From contig NC_092578.1 in assembly GCF_037975245.1 (NCBI RefSeq), positions 15,877,821 to 15,941,820 of the forward strand: DNA of 64,000 nt. The letters run 5' to 3'. The position numbers were made by a program, and so were the translations under genes. This stretch comes from Apostichopus japonicus (taxonomy: Eukaryota > Echinodermata > Holothuroidea > Aspidochirotida > Stichopodidae). Within the stretch, counting starts at the first letter, position 1; each line of letters starts with the position of its first letter. Below the pieces are notes generated by a model, which did no database searches, had not been told where the DNA came from, and saw nothing but the letters and a program-made list of their open reading frames with translations. Shown one piece after another: positions 11,105 through 25,326 of this stretch.

Positions 11105-11919
11105 AGGCAAATAATGTTGACTATTGTGTAAACACCAGTTACCAAGGCGACTAAAGCAGCAATCATTTGATACAATTTGCAGTTCATAAAATAACAACAG
11201 ACTTGTCAGCAGTTATCAAAACAAAATAATTAGAACATAATAATACAGACAAACGAAAAGCGGATAACTCAGCAATACGAAAATTAATTATTGATTCAGA
11301 TGTAGTAGTTGCAGAATTGAAAAACACATTTGACTAATTCTCCACACCTCCCCCCTCCCCCACATTAGACACTGAAATGTACATAAACTTAATACCATGT
11401 TATTATGCATAAATGTAACTGGAACCTGCAAAAGTAATGAATATTGTGCCTAAACAGTTTCAGACACAACAAGTCACTTTATAGAGTTTTTTAATCTGAC
11501 GAAGTTAGGTTAACGTTGTTTTTACTGCGAGAGGCAGTCTACTCTATCCGAAAAAAAAACTTCAATTATGAAACTAGATATCATAACACAGACAGTAATG
11601 AAATCTTTAGCTGGACCTGAGATGTCCATCGCTGTATCGTTTGTACACTGTGGGTATTGACCGCAGTTGTATGTACTGACTGTACATAAAGTGTCTAATT
11701 ACCAACGGTAGCAAGCTGTGTGTGTATTTTCTCGGATCGATGGTGGTGTCTAACATTTCTGTTACACCTACCTCATTCGAAACTAGGTCAGATTACCGGC
11801 ATTAGACGTTTTTTTTTTTTGCGCGGGTCTTTCCCACACTTTAAACCAACATTGACTTGAAGCAAATTAGAAGTCTCTCATGAAAAGCAAAATTATCCAA
11901 CTACATAACAGGGCTTTTA
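11105..11919. other. No recognised feature
   Basis: Intergenic sequence with short homopolymers; nothing identified. Confidence 0.5.
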
Positions 11920-12275
11920 CGGTTTTTACACTTTCCCCCTTGCTGACCTCAAATGACATTTGACCTTCACCAAGAATTACTGGGCTCTTGTACTCATCAT
12001 ATAAGAAAGTCATATGTCAATATGACATCTGATGACACTGCGCATCTTCCGATTTCATGTTTAAAATTTCCAAAGTGTAATCTGTGACCAATACAACAAC
12101 AATTCTAAACCAGTTCTACCTAAGGGGAACCTACATACCAAATATAAATGTACCCCAGTTAGAGCAAGTGTCAAATACACACACACACAGAGACGCACAC
12201 ACACATGCACGCTCACACACACGCCATCAACATCGCATAGATTCCTTCTGCATTCGGCAAGGAATCAAAACTTAG
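11920..12275 (+). mobile_element. Retroposon-like repeat S4, copy 1
   Basis: Shares with 15,005-15,229 a TTTTTACACTTT...TGACCT start, a CA-rich stretch, and the ending TTCGGCAAGGAATCAAAA (this copy) or TTCGGCAAGGAAGCAAAA. The fixed 3' end and A-rich finish suggest a LINE 3' end or SINE. No promoter head is visible. Confidence 0.65.
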
Positions 12276-13056
12276 TTTATATATACTATCATATCATAGA
12301 ATTTGCAAAACCGTCCACCTTCTGCCCCCTTTCCCCCCACCCACCCCCTACTGCAACCTCTTTACACAATCCTGTTTGTATTTCCTGTCGTGAGATCTGT
12401 TATGACTCATTTGAAGAGTAATGGCGTACCTGGCTGGAAGGGGGGGGGAGGGGCGGCTTACGAGAGAAAATAAAATAGTAAAAGTGAAAGAATGGAAAAA
12501 CTCGAGTCTTCTCAAAACAATTTAGTTGTCAAAATATGAACTGAAGAGTATACCTTCTGAGAAAGAAAGTAATTTCAAACCGGTAATCGAACCGTAAATC
12601 CTGTAAGAGAGGTCGTGAATGGAAGTATGGTCGTGCTATACGGTATCAGAGCTTGTAGCAGTAATTGTATGAAACAACACGGAGGCGATATAGGCGTTAA
12701 GCAGTTGAGTTTGCAAGCTCGACTTTTGAGTTGCTGGGATGAGGCTTTGGTTCTGACAGAGGGAGGGAGGGGGTCCTAGTTTAGGAACCCAGTGGCTAGA
12801 GAACTTGTGCATTAGTCAAACTCCGGAAGTAAAGTTTACTTCCGGGATAAAGCCCAGCCACCGGCAAGGAAAATGTTTCTTTTTTAAGGATTGGTACTTC
12901 TGAGGGTGGTATTGCCAGGGCTGAAACAGCCTCCCAGTGAAAGTCATCCCCCCCTTCACCCTCCCTCTGGCTGACAATAGTTTTACTGTTGTCTATCTTC
13001 TGTTTACTCTTCCAATCTGAGAAATGATTTGCTTATTTTCTTTACTTTTACTAGTC
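12276..13056. other. No recognised feature
   Basis: C-rich and G-rich runs near 12,320-12,350, 12,440-12,455 and 12,763-12,772, but no gene. Confidence 0.5.
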
Positions 13057-13083
13057 TGCTTTATATATGTATGTATGTATGTG

Positions 13084-13271
13084 CAGGGGCGTCGGAAGCT
13101 ATTTGGGATTGGTACGGCAGATCAGAGTGTGGCCATCTATCATAATTATCGGGGGGACGTTTGGTAGGTCAAACAACGCTACTCGCCACCATGGTTGACG
13201 CGTAGCGTAGTGGAGAAAAAATTTTCTTTTTTTTTTTTTTTGCGCCGTGAGTACCGTCTCCGACGCCCCTG
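13084..13271. mobile_element. Non-autonomous DNA element with 13-bp TIR, inserted in an S1 tail
   Basis: Perfect terminal inverted repeats CAGGGGCGTCGGA (13,084-13,096) and TCCGACGCCCCTG (13,259-13,271) enclose 162 bases without coding capacity. ATGTATGT lies on both sides (13,075-13,082 and 13,272-13,279), consistent with an 8-bp target duplication but not proof, because the host sequence is itself an (ATGT)n tail. The CAG-TGG/GGGCGT end resembles the hAT-like elements at 22.6 and 58.7 kb. Confidence 0.78.
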
Positions 13272-13470
13272 ATGTATGTATTTAAGATCCTCCTGCAAGG
13301 ACCTTAAGGAACTCGCGAAGAAGCCTCATTGGCTTATCAAAGCCGTAAGCTGACCGAAGTCAGCCTCTTACATTCATAGTTAACGTCCATGATTATGAAT
13401 TGTCAATTGTCAACAACTCTGTAACTGGACGATATACATTAATCTTGAAGTGACTCAAACCGGGGATATG
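13272..13470 (-). mobile_element. SINE family S1, copy 2, interrupted tail
   Basis: The S1 body on the minus strand, from its GGATC end near 13,287 to the remains of the B-box near 13,460. Its (TACA)n tail is split by the DNA element at 13,084-13,271 and continues at 13,057-13,083. The tRNA-like head is truncated after the B-box. Confidence 0.85.
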
Positions 13471-13632
13471 TTTTTATATTTATTGATATACCCCCCCCCC
13501 TTCCCATGTTACCACCTTACAAAAGAGCTTCTGTTGACAGAATGATATATACTTATAGCGATTTGGTAACAACCTCCTCTTTAAATTATAATGAACATAT
13601 CTGGGAACGTTACTTGATCTCCAGCTTTGATC

Positions 13633-13640
13633 CGTTAGCT
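13633..13640. repeat. hAT target duplication, left
   Basis: CGTTAGCT, repeated exactly at 14,051-14,058. Confidence 0.88.
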
Positions 13641-14050
13641 CAGGGTTGTCCAACCTACGGCCCGCGGGCCACAGTCCGGCCCGCCGCAGAGATGCGTCCG
13701 GCCCGCCAAAGATGCTCTACGGTGCGCAATTTTAGTGAGCAGTTTTATTGATAACAATTTGAAGCTATATAATCAATCATTCGAACCTTCTGGGTCCAAA
13801 AAACTGCATACAGGTCAGTTTGTGTGACACTCTCTCAGCGGAGGGGGGAGGGGGGGGGTGCGGCTTAACTTTATTCATCTGTTTTATCAGGAAGGAAATT
13901 AAATCAGTGCTCTCCGCGCGCAGTGCTCACATTTTGTTGCCTTGGGCTTCGGGCAAAAAATCGAAAAATCGAGCGTAGGGTTCAAACGGCCCCCTCCTTC
14001 ATCATAATCATTCCATGTGGCCCTCCTCTGCAAAAGGTTGGACAACCCTG
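13641..14050. mobile_element. hAT-like non-autonomous transposon, 410 bp
   Basis: The ends are perfect 16-bp inverted repeats, CAGGGTTGTCCAACCT and its complement, and the element is flanked by an exact 8-bp duplication CGTTAGCT. Next to the left end is a CGGCCCGCGGGCC block of the kind common in hAT-Charlie-type elements. No transposase is encoded; the 69-codon minus frame in it is incidental. An 8-bp duplication plus C-A-G...C-T-G ends fits the hAT superfamily. Confidence 0.92.
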
Positions 14051-14058
14051 CGTTAGCT
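14051..14058. repeat. hAT target duplication, right
   Basis: Exact partner of 13,633-13,640. Confidence 0.88.
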
Positions 14059-14261
14059 GGTAATGTATAACGTGTATTTGAGAAACAAAAACAAAGTACC
14101 TCACACATCTTAAAATATACATAACAGTATCATGTTTCTAAGCTTTTAACTGTACATACCAGCCTCCAGGTAGTCTACGACATCATGAGATTAAAGTGGG
14201 GTTTCGAAAGTACCCAGATTTTTGCTATCAAATGCCTTCCATATACATCGTGATTTGTGTT

Positions 14262-14515
14262 TATGTTTGTATTGTATGTATGTATTTTAGATCCTCCTGC
14301 AAGCAGGAACTCGCGAAGAAGCCATCAATGGCTTATCAAAGCCGCAAGCTGACCGAACTCAGTCTCTTAGATTCATATTTTAACGGGCATGATTATGAAT
14401 TGTCAATTGTCAACAACTCTGTAACTGGACGAAATACATTAATCTTGGAGTGACTCGAACTCGGGACCATACGATTGAAAGGCACCGGCGTTAACCACTT
14501 TGAGCTAACACTCCC
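14262..14515 (-). mobile_element. SINE family S1, copy 3, full length
   Basis: The best-preserved S1 copy. On the minus strand it starts with a tRNA-like head (14,515 down to about 14,447). An A-box-like TTAGCTCAAAGTGGTTAACG is followed by the B-box GAGTTCGAGTC. The S1 body then follows, ending in a (TACA)n tail near 14,262-14,285. The 85-codon plus-strand frame across it is incidental. The head is tRNA-derived, but the parent tRNA cannot be named from one copy. Confidence 0.9.
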
Positions 14516-14519
14516 TATA

Positions 14520-14534
14520 TCACACACACACACA
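14520..14534. repeat. (CA)n microsatellite
   Basis: Short CA run directly after the S1 head. Confidence 0.8.
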
Positions 14535-14840
14535 TACTCTGTGTACATACAGTTTTCTCCTTCTCCATCCGGGCACTTACCATTCCCATGTATAGATCCC
14601 ACAGCCATAGCAACAACACTTTGAATCTTTAAGTGGGATGGTGACTTCATCTTAATGATATCGGTTTAACAACGACTGACCGTATAAGTTTAATTTAGCT
14701 GATAAAAATAACAGCGACATTCTATCAGTTTCCTTCTTCTCCGTTGAAGGTGTTTTCCCTACATCCTGTTAATGATGATTGATGAAGTAAATTTCACCAC
14801 TAAATGAACAGACTCAGCGATGCCTAATGTAACGTCTTAT

Positions 14841-14873
14841 CAGGGAGTTGTTATGTTCCATAACAACTCCCTG
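14841..14873. repeat. Perfect hairpin, 15-bp arms, 3-base loop
   Basis: CAGGGAGTTGTTATG (14,841-14,855), loop TTC, exact complement (14,859-14,873). The arm sequence CAACTCCCTG resembles the arm of the hairpin at 21,211 (ATAACTCCCTGG). Confidence 0.9.
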
Positions 14874-15004
14874 GCCTTATCATGTGCGGACATCTACTAT
14901 CAAACTTCACATGCAGAGCAGTCTCAACGGGTTCTGCCTCGAAGAACCTTTGACCTCCCAACAAGAAAACAATATATTTCATGAAAGGTTCATCCATCGT
15001 GTTT

Positions 15005-15229
15005 ACAAAGTTTTTACACTTTGACCTCTGTTGACCTGAAATCACTTTTGAACTCCACTACTTCAGAAGGGTCTTTACGCACCGAATATGAAGTCTATCC
15101 ACCATGTACTTTTTGAGTTACCGTGTTCAAATGAAGACATCACACACATGCAAGCTGCACAGACACGCACATACAGAAATGCCATTAACAACATGGATTA
15201 AATTTTGTCTTCGGCAAGGAAGCAAAAAT
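15005..15229 (+). mobile_element. Retroposon-like repeat S4, copy 2
   Basis: Related to 11,920-12,275: TTTTTACACTTTGACCT start, a CA-rich stretch, and an ending in CTTCGGCAAGGAAGCAAAAA. Less indel-laden than copy 1. Confidence 0.65.
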
Positions 15230-15682
15230 GACAGCATCTCTGACTATAAATAATTAAGTTACACAATTTACATAACTCAGGAACGCAGCCTATTGTAACT
15301 CTGCATTCTGCTATACACAGATCTATGGCCATTCAGTAGGCACAAAATTGCACTTAGTGGATTGACAGATTTTTATTTTCAGAGTTTCGAGTGACATTAC
15401 TAATCAACATTACGCAACCTGCAGTTCCCCATCTGAACAGGTCTTCAAAATTATGAACGACATTTAGTATGCGGGTTGTGGGGGGGGGGTGGGAGGGGGT
15501 GCGGAGAGACTTTTGTAACAGGTGAGGAAGGTGTATGTCCACCCCAAAGCCCAGCTCAAGCCCATCACCTCTCTCACGTTCCTCTCTTCTCAGTGTAGTC
15601 TATATGTGATACACTAACGGTACGCATTGCGAAGAGCCGAGATATATTTCCTTACAGCATCTTAAACAACTTAGTTATGCAA
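15230..15682. other. No recognised feature
   Basis: Includes a G-rich run at 15,480-15,500. No gene recognised. Confidence 0.5.
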
Positions 15683-15683
15683 G

Positions 15684-16084
15684 ACGTATATGGTTGGCCA
15701 CAGTGGACAAAATTCGGGAATTTATGCCGACATATATTCGATTTAATGCTAACATCAGTTAGATTTTATGCAGACATTAATTCTGAGCCAATTAGGAGGC
15801 ATTTTTATATGGTTACATATTATCGATTTTATGCCCTCATTAAATCGGTTTTATGCTGGCATATATTCGATTTAATGCTAACATATATTCGATTTTTTTG
15901 TCAGCATATATTCGATTTAATGCTGACATTTATTCGATTTAATGCTCACATATATTCGACCAATGAGAGAGCAGGAATATATGTCTGCATATATTCACTT
16001 CCGAAAACAATTCCAGCCACAATAAATCGAACATATGTCGGCATAAATTCCCGAATTTTGTCCACTGTGGCCAACCATAGACGT
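15684..16084. mobile_element. Foldback element with 62-bp inverted arms
   Basis: Arms 15,684-15,745 and 16,023-16,084 are reverse complements with about two mismatches; both carry GGTTGGCCACAGTGGACAAA next to AATTCGGGAATTTATGCCG. GACGT occurs at both edges (15,683-15,687 and 16,080-16,084), so the target duplication may be 5 bp with the element proper starting at 15,688; the ACGT palindrome makes this ambiguous. Between the arms, the inner arm end ATATTCGATTTAATGCT is repeated several times. The 156-codon plus-strand frame across it is a by-product. Confidence 0.85.
15731..15960. repeat. Internal tandem copies of the arm end
   Basis: About six full or decayed copies of a roughly 22-base unit containing CATATATTCGATTTAATGCT, clearest at 15,860-15,958. 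They look like amplification of the inner end of the foldback arm. Confidence 0.75.
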
Positions 16085-16522
16085 TGGATATTTGTGTACA
16101 GTATATATATAGGTCGCTGCTACATTGTACGAATACGAGTTCAATGACAGATCGTCGTGACAACTTTTGTCATGCAAATATACTTCGGTATGTACAGCCA
16201 ATCATGTGACACGTTCTATATGAAGAATTTGTCTTTACCACGTGAAGTTCTCACTTATTCGACATTAGCCTGAGGCCAATTAATATGACAGTGACGTGAA
16301 GCTAACATTATAATGAGGCATTGCCAAACCTATGCGTTACAGTGTAAATACATTGTACGTTCTTCCCGTTAAAGAATCCATTTCCAGACAAAACAAGTTC
16401 TATATCTAATGACAGAATTATTATTTACCAAAGGAAGTCATAATGTTTGTCTCATGAAAGTGCATAAGCCTATATAGGAAGCGATATAAAACAACACAAA
16501 ATAATTGGTTGTACAGAAACCG

Positions 16523-17456
<934 letters not shown>

Positions 17457-17482
17457 GGGAGCTGTTCTCGATGACAGCTCCC
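17457..17482. repeat. Short hairpin, 9-bp arms
   Basis: GGGAGCTGT (17,457-17,465) pairs with ACAGCTCCC (17,474-17,482) across an 8-base loop. Part of a loose group with GGGAG/CTCCC arms (14,841 and 21,211). Confidence 0.65.
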
Positions 17483-19166
<1,684 letters not shown>

Positions 19167-19376
19167 TTATTTATTTATGTATATGTTATATTTGTGTGTG
19201 TATTATGTGCATGTGATTATAGGCTTCTTTGTAAACACGACATCTCAACAACAACAAAATATTAAAAAAAGTACGATTTAGTTGAACTTGATATATGTTA
19301 GTTGTAGTATACTCTGAAGCTTGAATGACATATATTAGCCCTTGCTAAGGCGTATCGGCCAATTTTTCTTTGCCAA

Positions 19377-19495
19377 ATGAATTGTCAATTGTCAATAACT
19401 CTGTAACTGCACGACATACATTAATCTTGGAGTGACTCGAACTCGGGACCTTATGATTGAAAGGCACCGGCGTTAACCACTGAGCTAACCCTCCT
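19377..19495 (-). mobile_element. SINE family S1, copy 4, head half only
   Basis: Minus strand: tRNA-like head with GGTTAGCTCAGTGGTTAACG and B-box GAGTTCGAGTC, continuing only to the TGACAATTGACAATTC block. The 3' half is missing. The intact A-box here is the cleanest in the window. Confidence 0.85.
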
Positions 19496-20410
19496 TATAG
19501 GACATGCACATGCAGTGTATGTTGGGCCTACCACAGTAAGTTAAAGCAGGGCGGTTGCAACATAGGAAACGTATTGCATTTTTGTAAATTCAAGGTCATC
19601 TGAGGTCATCTGAGGTCAAAGTCTAAAAAAACGCTCTAAAGAAACAAAGTAAAATCCAAAAAGTAAAAGCTGAATACATTGTGTACAGATCACCTTAGTC
19701 GAAATGTGCGTATACTGAATTATGAAGAATGAATATGCAGTATGAAGTTCATACTGACGTGTACACACAGCGGAACTATAGTCTTCGGTGCCGTTGCCGG
19801 TAACAGCAGGCAATAAAAACCAAATGTTCTTACAAACATGCGTTTAGGAATTACATAGAGGAAAAGTTTGGATTCTTTGATATAGATTTTTTTTTCTAAA
19901 CCAAATATACATTCTGCCCTACCCAAGTATAGATTTGGAACAAACTAAGACAATTAGCAGAATGTTCTCTCTAAATGATCATTTAATTCGGTGATTAGGT
20001 TTAATTAATAATTCCATTTGATATGAACAATGTTATTACCGAGACACTTCTTGTTATACTTGTATAGTATTAATCACATACAAAAGCAAAATATGAACGT
20101 CAAAGTTTTCGAAGTTTTATTTCTATTATTCATTTTCATTTTCTATCTCTCTCTTAATTTAGTCCAGTTCTCTTAAAGAACTATAAAGTAAACATATCAG
20201 ATGTGAAGTAAATGACGAGTCTTATAAGAACGAAACAGGTGTCAAATGTAAACAAAGTTAAACCATAATTTTCAAAATATATAAACAGCGGTATTGGTTA
20301 CTTAAACAGGCAGTTTCTGTCGAAAACGAACGGGGTGCTGCTCTCGGCTAGTGAAACACCCACCCCTCCGGAAAACGCGGCCTACCACCAGTTTATGTTT
20401 GAAATGAAAC
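19496..20410. other. No recognised feature
   Basis: Contains a small tandem AGGTCATCTG doublet near 19,591-19,612. No gene. Confidence 0.5.
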
Positions 20411-20532
20411 TTATTGTATGTATTGTATATATGTATCTTAGATCCTCATGCAAGCAGGAACTCGCGAAGAAGCCTCATTTGCTTATCTAAGCCGCAAGCT
20501 GACCGAAGTCAGTCTCTTAGATTCATATTAAG
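20411..20532 (-). mobile_element. SINE family S1, copy 5, tail half only
   Basis: The S1 3' half from the (TACA)n-like tail through CGCGAGTTCCTGC to AGACTGACTTC, stopping at the TATGAATCT block. It lies on the wrong side of copy 4 to be its missing half, so it is an independent 5'-truncated copy. Confidence 0.85.
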
Positions 20533-20940
20533 GCTTATTAAGCTTAATCGTTATGGTCTATAAATATTAATTACTAACAAAGTTTTAAACCATAGAAAAT
20601 ATTTGATCGACCAAAACTTAACCTAGAGACCGGCTTGAATGTTTTTTTCCTGAAGTATATGTCAAGTTTAAGGGCGCTCCTCTAATCAACTGTTCAGCGA
20701 TAAAGAGTGGTTTGGCACAAACGTAAAAGTTATTGTTGTGCGGGCGCGCTTACAGAGACACGTAAATAGAGGGTGCTCTTCTTATTTTCTACGGGAAAGT
20801 AAGACAATGCGATATCATTCAATTTCTGATATAAGACGAATCGGAATATACGGACAATTAACGGAACAAGGGCAGTTGGAGCGAGAAGTGGGAATACATG
20901 AGCTGGACAGCTTTTGTTACTGGTTGATGTAGATGCAACT

Positions 20941-20973
20941 CCAGAGCCATATATATAGAATATATGGCTCTGG
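20941..20973. repeat. Perfect hairpin, 13-bp arms
   Basis: CCAGAGCCATATA (20,941-20,953) and its exact complement (20,961-20,973), loop of 7. Confidence 0.9.
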
Positions 20974-21210
20974 TTTAAACTATGATTTTGTAGCTATAAC
21001 TATTTATTTCCAATTCTAAATTGGAGCTGATAAATACCAATGACGTCATACATTTACTATATACCGGGCGGATTGATTACTCTGACCAGGTTCTTGAAGG
21101 TACTTGAAGGGCCCCACCTGCAAGGTTTAAGACCAAAATGGCGGATGTATAACTGTTGAGTAGCTCTCCATTCACCTGCAAGTGTACATCATGCGATTTT
21201 GACTGTAATA

Positions 21211-21230
21211 ACTCCCTGGTTGAACAATAT

Positions 21231-21270
<40 letters not shown>

Positions 21271-21294
21271 CCGTCAATATTGTTCAACCAGGGA

Positions 21295-21296
<2 letters not shown>
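21211..21296. repeat. Inverted repeat, 23-bp perfect arms around (TA)n
   Basis: Arms 21,211-21,233 and 21,274-21,296 are exact reverse complements, beginning ACTCCCTGGTTGAACAATAT. The 40-base centre is nearly all TA, so the whole can fold into a long cruciform. A (TA)n and then (GT)n tract follows immediately. Confidence 0.92.

Positions 21297-21350
<54 letters not shown>
21297..21350. repeat. (TA)n then (GT)n microsatellite
   Basis: TA to about 21,332, then GT to 21,350. Confidence 0.95.
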
Positions 21351-21352
<2 letters not shown>

Positions 21353-22077
21353 ACACCAGCGGCGGAGTGCAAAATGGGCGTACACCCCCTCCCCATCACG
21401 CTCACACACACTCCTCGCGCCTTGCCTTTCAACCGCAACCAAAATCTCAAGAATTATTTTTAGCAAAACCTTAAGCGAGAAGAGCTAATTATAGACCTCA
21501 TGTGATTTTCTTCAAATACATTCCAGGTTTTTCAAGGAAACATAATGTTGAATGTCATCCAAATACATGTGCTCTGCCTGTTTATATCAGGCCTATACAT
21601 GAGCATGGATGGCATAAAACAATACTTGTCCCTGGCAAATTTGTAATATTTCTTAAAGATCCTATCCTCACCCCTCCCCCCCCATTACCCCTCCCCTCTT
21701 TTCGTCTTCTTTTCTACTAGATCATGGTGTTGCCATTTAGCTGTAACCATGATCTGAATACGTACATTACATTGTGAAATATCTCCCTCTTTTCGAAGAA
21801 ACCAGCTCACACATTAAGTTATAGACTAGAATCGTTTGACTTTTATAATTGATGCTGCGTGTATGGCGTTTCCATGTAAAACGGTATCGTACGGTCTGCC
21901 ACAGGATGAGAAAGATTTTATAGTGGGAGGATTGTTCCTCCTTTTGTGATTATTACATACATTAGTGGACAGTTTTAGCTTTAGAAACAACACAACAAAC
22001 AGACTGGTAGTAGGCATATGAGTACATGAACCGGCGCCATTTTTCGCTATAGTATATCCGTATACTATAGTACTCTC

Positions 22078-22082
<5 letters not shown>
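21351..22082. other. No recognised feature
   Basis: C-rich stretch near 21,670-21,695; no gene. Confidence 0.5.

Positions 22083-22160
<78 letters not shown>
22083..22160. repeat. (TA)n microsatellite
   Basis: About 78 bases of TA. Confidence 0.97.
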
Positions 22161-22162
<2 letters not shown>

Positions 22163-22589
22163 GTGGGCGATTATGAGAACATGTATAATGCGAGTACATG
22201 AGAACGGACTCACTTTATGTCTGGTTATGTTCATGCACATGACCACACTATGGCCTACGCAAATGGGGCGGGCATGGCATGCCCCCCCCCCACCCCCTTC
22301 CCCCTTGCAACCTATATTTAACCAGTTTAAAACGCAACCTATCGAGGCAAGAATAAGACCACAACTCCGGGTACAGGACGCCCTGATATATATAGAAGTT
22401 CGAAGTCCGTATACCTAAATCAGTCTGGTAAATTTTCTCACCGTTGCCTCTGAAATTCTGTGCACTTCACCTGCATCGTTCTACAAGCTATGGGAACAGG
22501 AAGGATTGAGACGGTATCAGGCAGCTCGAGGAAATAACGTTTGGCTTTAGCGGGGTGTACACATGCTTTATATTGGGTGACAAACCAAG

Positions 22590-22597
22590 GGCTTACA
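22590..22597. repeat. Target duplication, left
   Basis: GGCTTACA, repeated exactly at 22,903-22,910. Confidence 0.8.
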
Positions 22598-22902
22598 CAG
22601 TGGCGTAGGAAGGTACTTTTGAGTGGGGGGCTGAAAACTGATGGCCGACCTGGGGGAGGGGGCTAAGGGGAGGGGGTGTCCCCCTCCCCTTTGGAATTTT
22701 TTGCATTTCCAGGTAGCCTCAGATGCAATTTGGTGCTCCAAATGAGATTTTTTTTTTCTCATTTGGAAATGAAAAAGGGGTTTTCTGACTTGCGAAGCGG
22801 GGGGGGGGGGGCGGAATGATACTTCCGCCCCTCCACATTTTTCACTGGGGGGGGGCTGGCGCCCCCCCCCCCCCCCCCAGCCCCCCGGTTCCTACGCCCT
22901 TG
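22598..22902. mobile_element. hAT-like non-autonomous element, 305 bp (CAGTGGCGT family)
   Basis: Begins CAGTGGCGTAGGAA and ends TTCCTACGCCCTTG (ten of the first twelve end positions complementary), with an exact 8-bp duplication GGCTTACA on both sides. The inner block CTGGGGGAGGGGGCTAAGGG...CCCCTCCCCTTTGGAA matches both nested elements at 58.7 and 59.3 kb, so these are one family. No reading frame of note. Long G and C runs near the right end may be partly sequencing-length artefacts. Confidence 0.85.
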
Positions 22903-22910
22903 GGCTTACA

Positions 22911-23817
22911 TGCCTAGTACCTACAAAGATTCATGACCCAACTTAATGACAATGGGAAGGGTGGAGAGGGGGGCGGGGGTTATCATTTGCCCAGCTACAT
23001 TTGAATTACGGTGCACACCACTGATCAACGCAAACGACCATATTCGACCTCAATATTGGTGCTAGGCTGAGTTGTCAAGACAGAAAAATACCTTTGCACT
23101 GTTTAAAGGGTACCTATAGAAACATAATTAATTTTAACATCTTGTTGACTTTAAAAACACTGCTATCATTCCAGATTGTAATTCTACAACATTCGGGGCT
23201 ATTGAAGATTCCCTCCCCAACCACCAACCAACTCCAACCCCACCCCACCCATCCCACCTACTCCGTCCCCCACCCCCGCACCTTTTGAAATCCTGTGCAC
23301 GTTACTGAAATTGGACGGGAGACTAAAACACCAGCGTCGTTTCGTTTCGGTGGGAAACCATTTACCATCATGTTTGTGAACAAAATCTGTATCGGGATTT
23401 GATATTGTAAAATCGTGTCCCACATTCTCAACAGCTCATTGCAAATGATATCCTGGTAGTACTAGGTATATATCATATAGAGATAACCAATAGATGATTA
23501 GCCGAACCGAACTAAGTCAACAGAAAGTTGATAGTGTGCAGGAAACTTAATAGTCTGAACAGCAACATGGAATTGTTTTTTTTTTCTTCTAATCTTCTTT
23601 AAATCAACGTTTTCAAAGAAGTGTAACATAAGAAACTAGGCCTAACTAACCTGATTAGCAGATAGGAGAATCCTTTGGTAGCTTCCTTGTGTAATCCTAT
23701 ACCTCAAATATTTCCTCAGCACATAACAAGGTTTTTTCTTAGCGGAATACATACATACACTGTATATAGTGAGAGTTCCAGATTAACCGCCATATACCTT
23801 TATGTTTGTATAGGCCT

Positions 23818-23827
<10 letters not shown>
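22911..23827. other. No recognised feature
   Basis: C-rich block 23,210-23,285, otherwise nothing identified. Confidence 0.5.

Positions 23828-23894
<67 letters not shown>
23828..23894. repeat. (TA)n microsatellite
   Basis: About 67 bases of TA. Confidence 0.97.
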
Positions 23895-23895
<1 letters not shown>

Positions 23896-24831
23896 CTAAC
23901 ATAATAAATGCTTAATATTGTCTTCACACAGTATCGTAGCCTTTAATATATCTACGTTAGATTCGGATAAGTAAGGTGCTTTGTTACGGATCAGTGATGT
24001 TAGATTATACGGTTTGTCGCTTCCAAGTTATTTTTCATCAAATAGTTGTTAGTGATAGTTTACATAACTCCCTTCCTCTTATCTCTGACATTCGTTACCC
24101 AGTATCAACAAAAACCAGTTCTGTAGTACATGTATGTACCGTACTGCTACAGGTGAAGGGATTATGTTAGGAAATATAACATAAACGACCCTTGCCTTTG
24201 TGTGATATTGTTACCATCGTTGAAACGTGCGTGTCGCAACTGTTTAACCCATAAAGTGGCCATGACACGAAAAATTGAACGTCCTGTCTTTCTGGGATCC
24301 ATCTAAGCTTGTTCTCTAGAACATATATCAACCATTCTGCCATTTAAAAACTTGATTTTTTCCCTTCGAAAATTGAGAATTAATTTACCCTCTTCGGGCT
24401 TGAAAAGTTCGTTCGCCTGAAAGTTATCCTATAATCTCATTACGTTATGTGACGTCATCTTAGGAACACGATTTGGCTCTCACTGATTCCTCCGAACATA
24501 TATCAACCGTCAATGGAACCGTCGAACTTGTAACAACTAATGACGCGTTACGTTGAAAATAACTGTCAATTGAACATAAAAAGGACAGCTTCTTATAAAA
24601 CAAGGATAGACATTAGACGTGAACATGCACACATTAGTTAATTTCACTTTATGTATACCAGGGGATCTTAATCGGGGGGATCCGTGGGCAAAATTGGAGT
24701 ACCAGTAATTAAACATTTCTTATTTTTATCTCTCTTAACTTAACATGACACTGTCGCCAATGATTTGAAAGATATATGCAATAAATCATGTCCACCCTGT
24801 ATACAAACTTGTTAAATACAGTAATAAACTA
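23895..24831. other. No recognised gene; possible single hAT-like end
   Basis: CAGGGGATCTTAATCGGGGG at 24,660-24,679 looks like one end of a hAT-like element, but no matching end or duplication was found. AACATATATCAACC occurs twice (about 24,319 and 24,497). Confidence 0.4.

Positions 24832-25326
<495 letters not shown>

Noticed and set aside
14841-14873. Bacterial-type terminator or miRNA precursor
   Set aside because: This is eukaryotic DNA, and the 15-bp stem with a 3-base loop is too short for a miRNA precursor.
15677-16147. 156-codon plus-strand frame
   Set aside because: Spans the foldback element and its tandem units; repeats in the translation follow the DNA repeat.
19377-20532. 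One S1 SINE split by a 0.9-kb insertion
   Set aside because: The two halves are in the wrong order for their minus orientation, so they are separate truncated copies.
24660-24690. hAT transposon
   Set aside because: One end-like sequence (CAGGGGATCTTAATCGGGGG) only; no second end or target duplication found.
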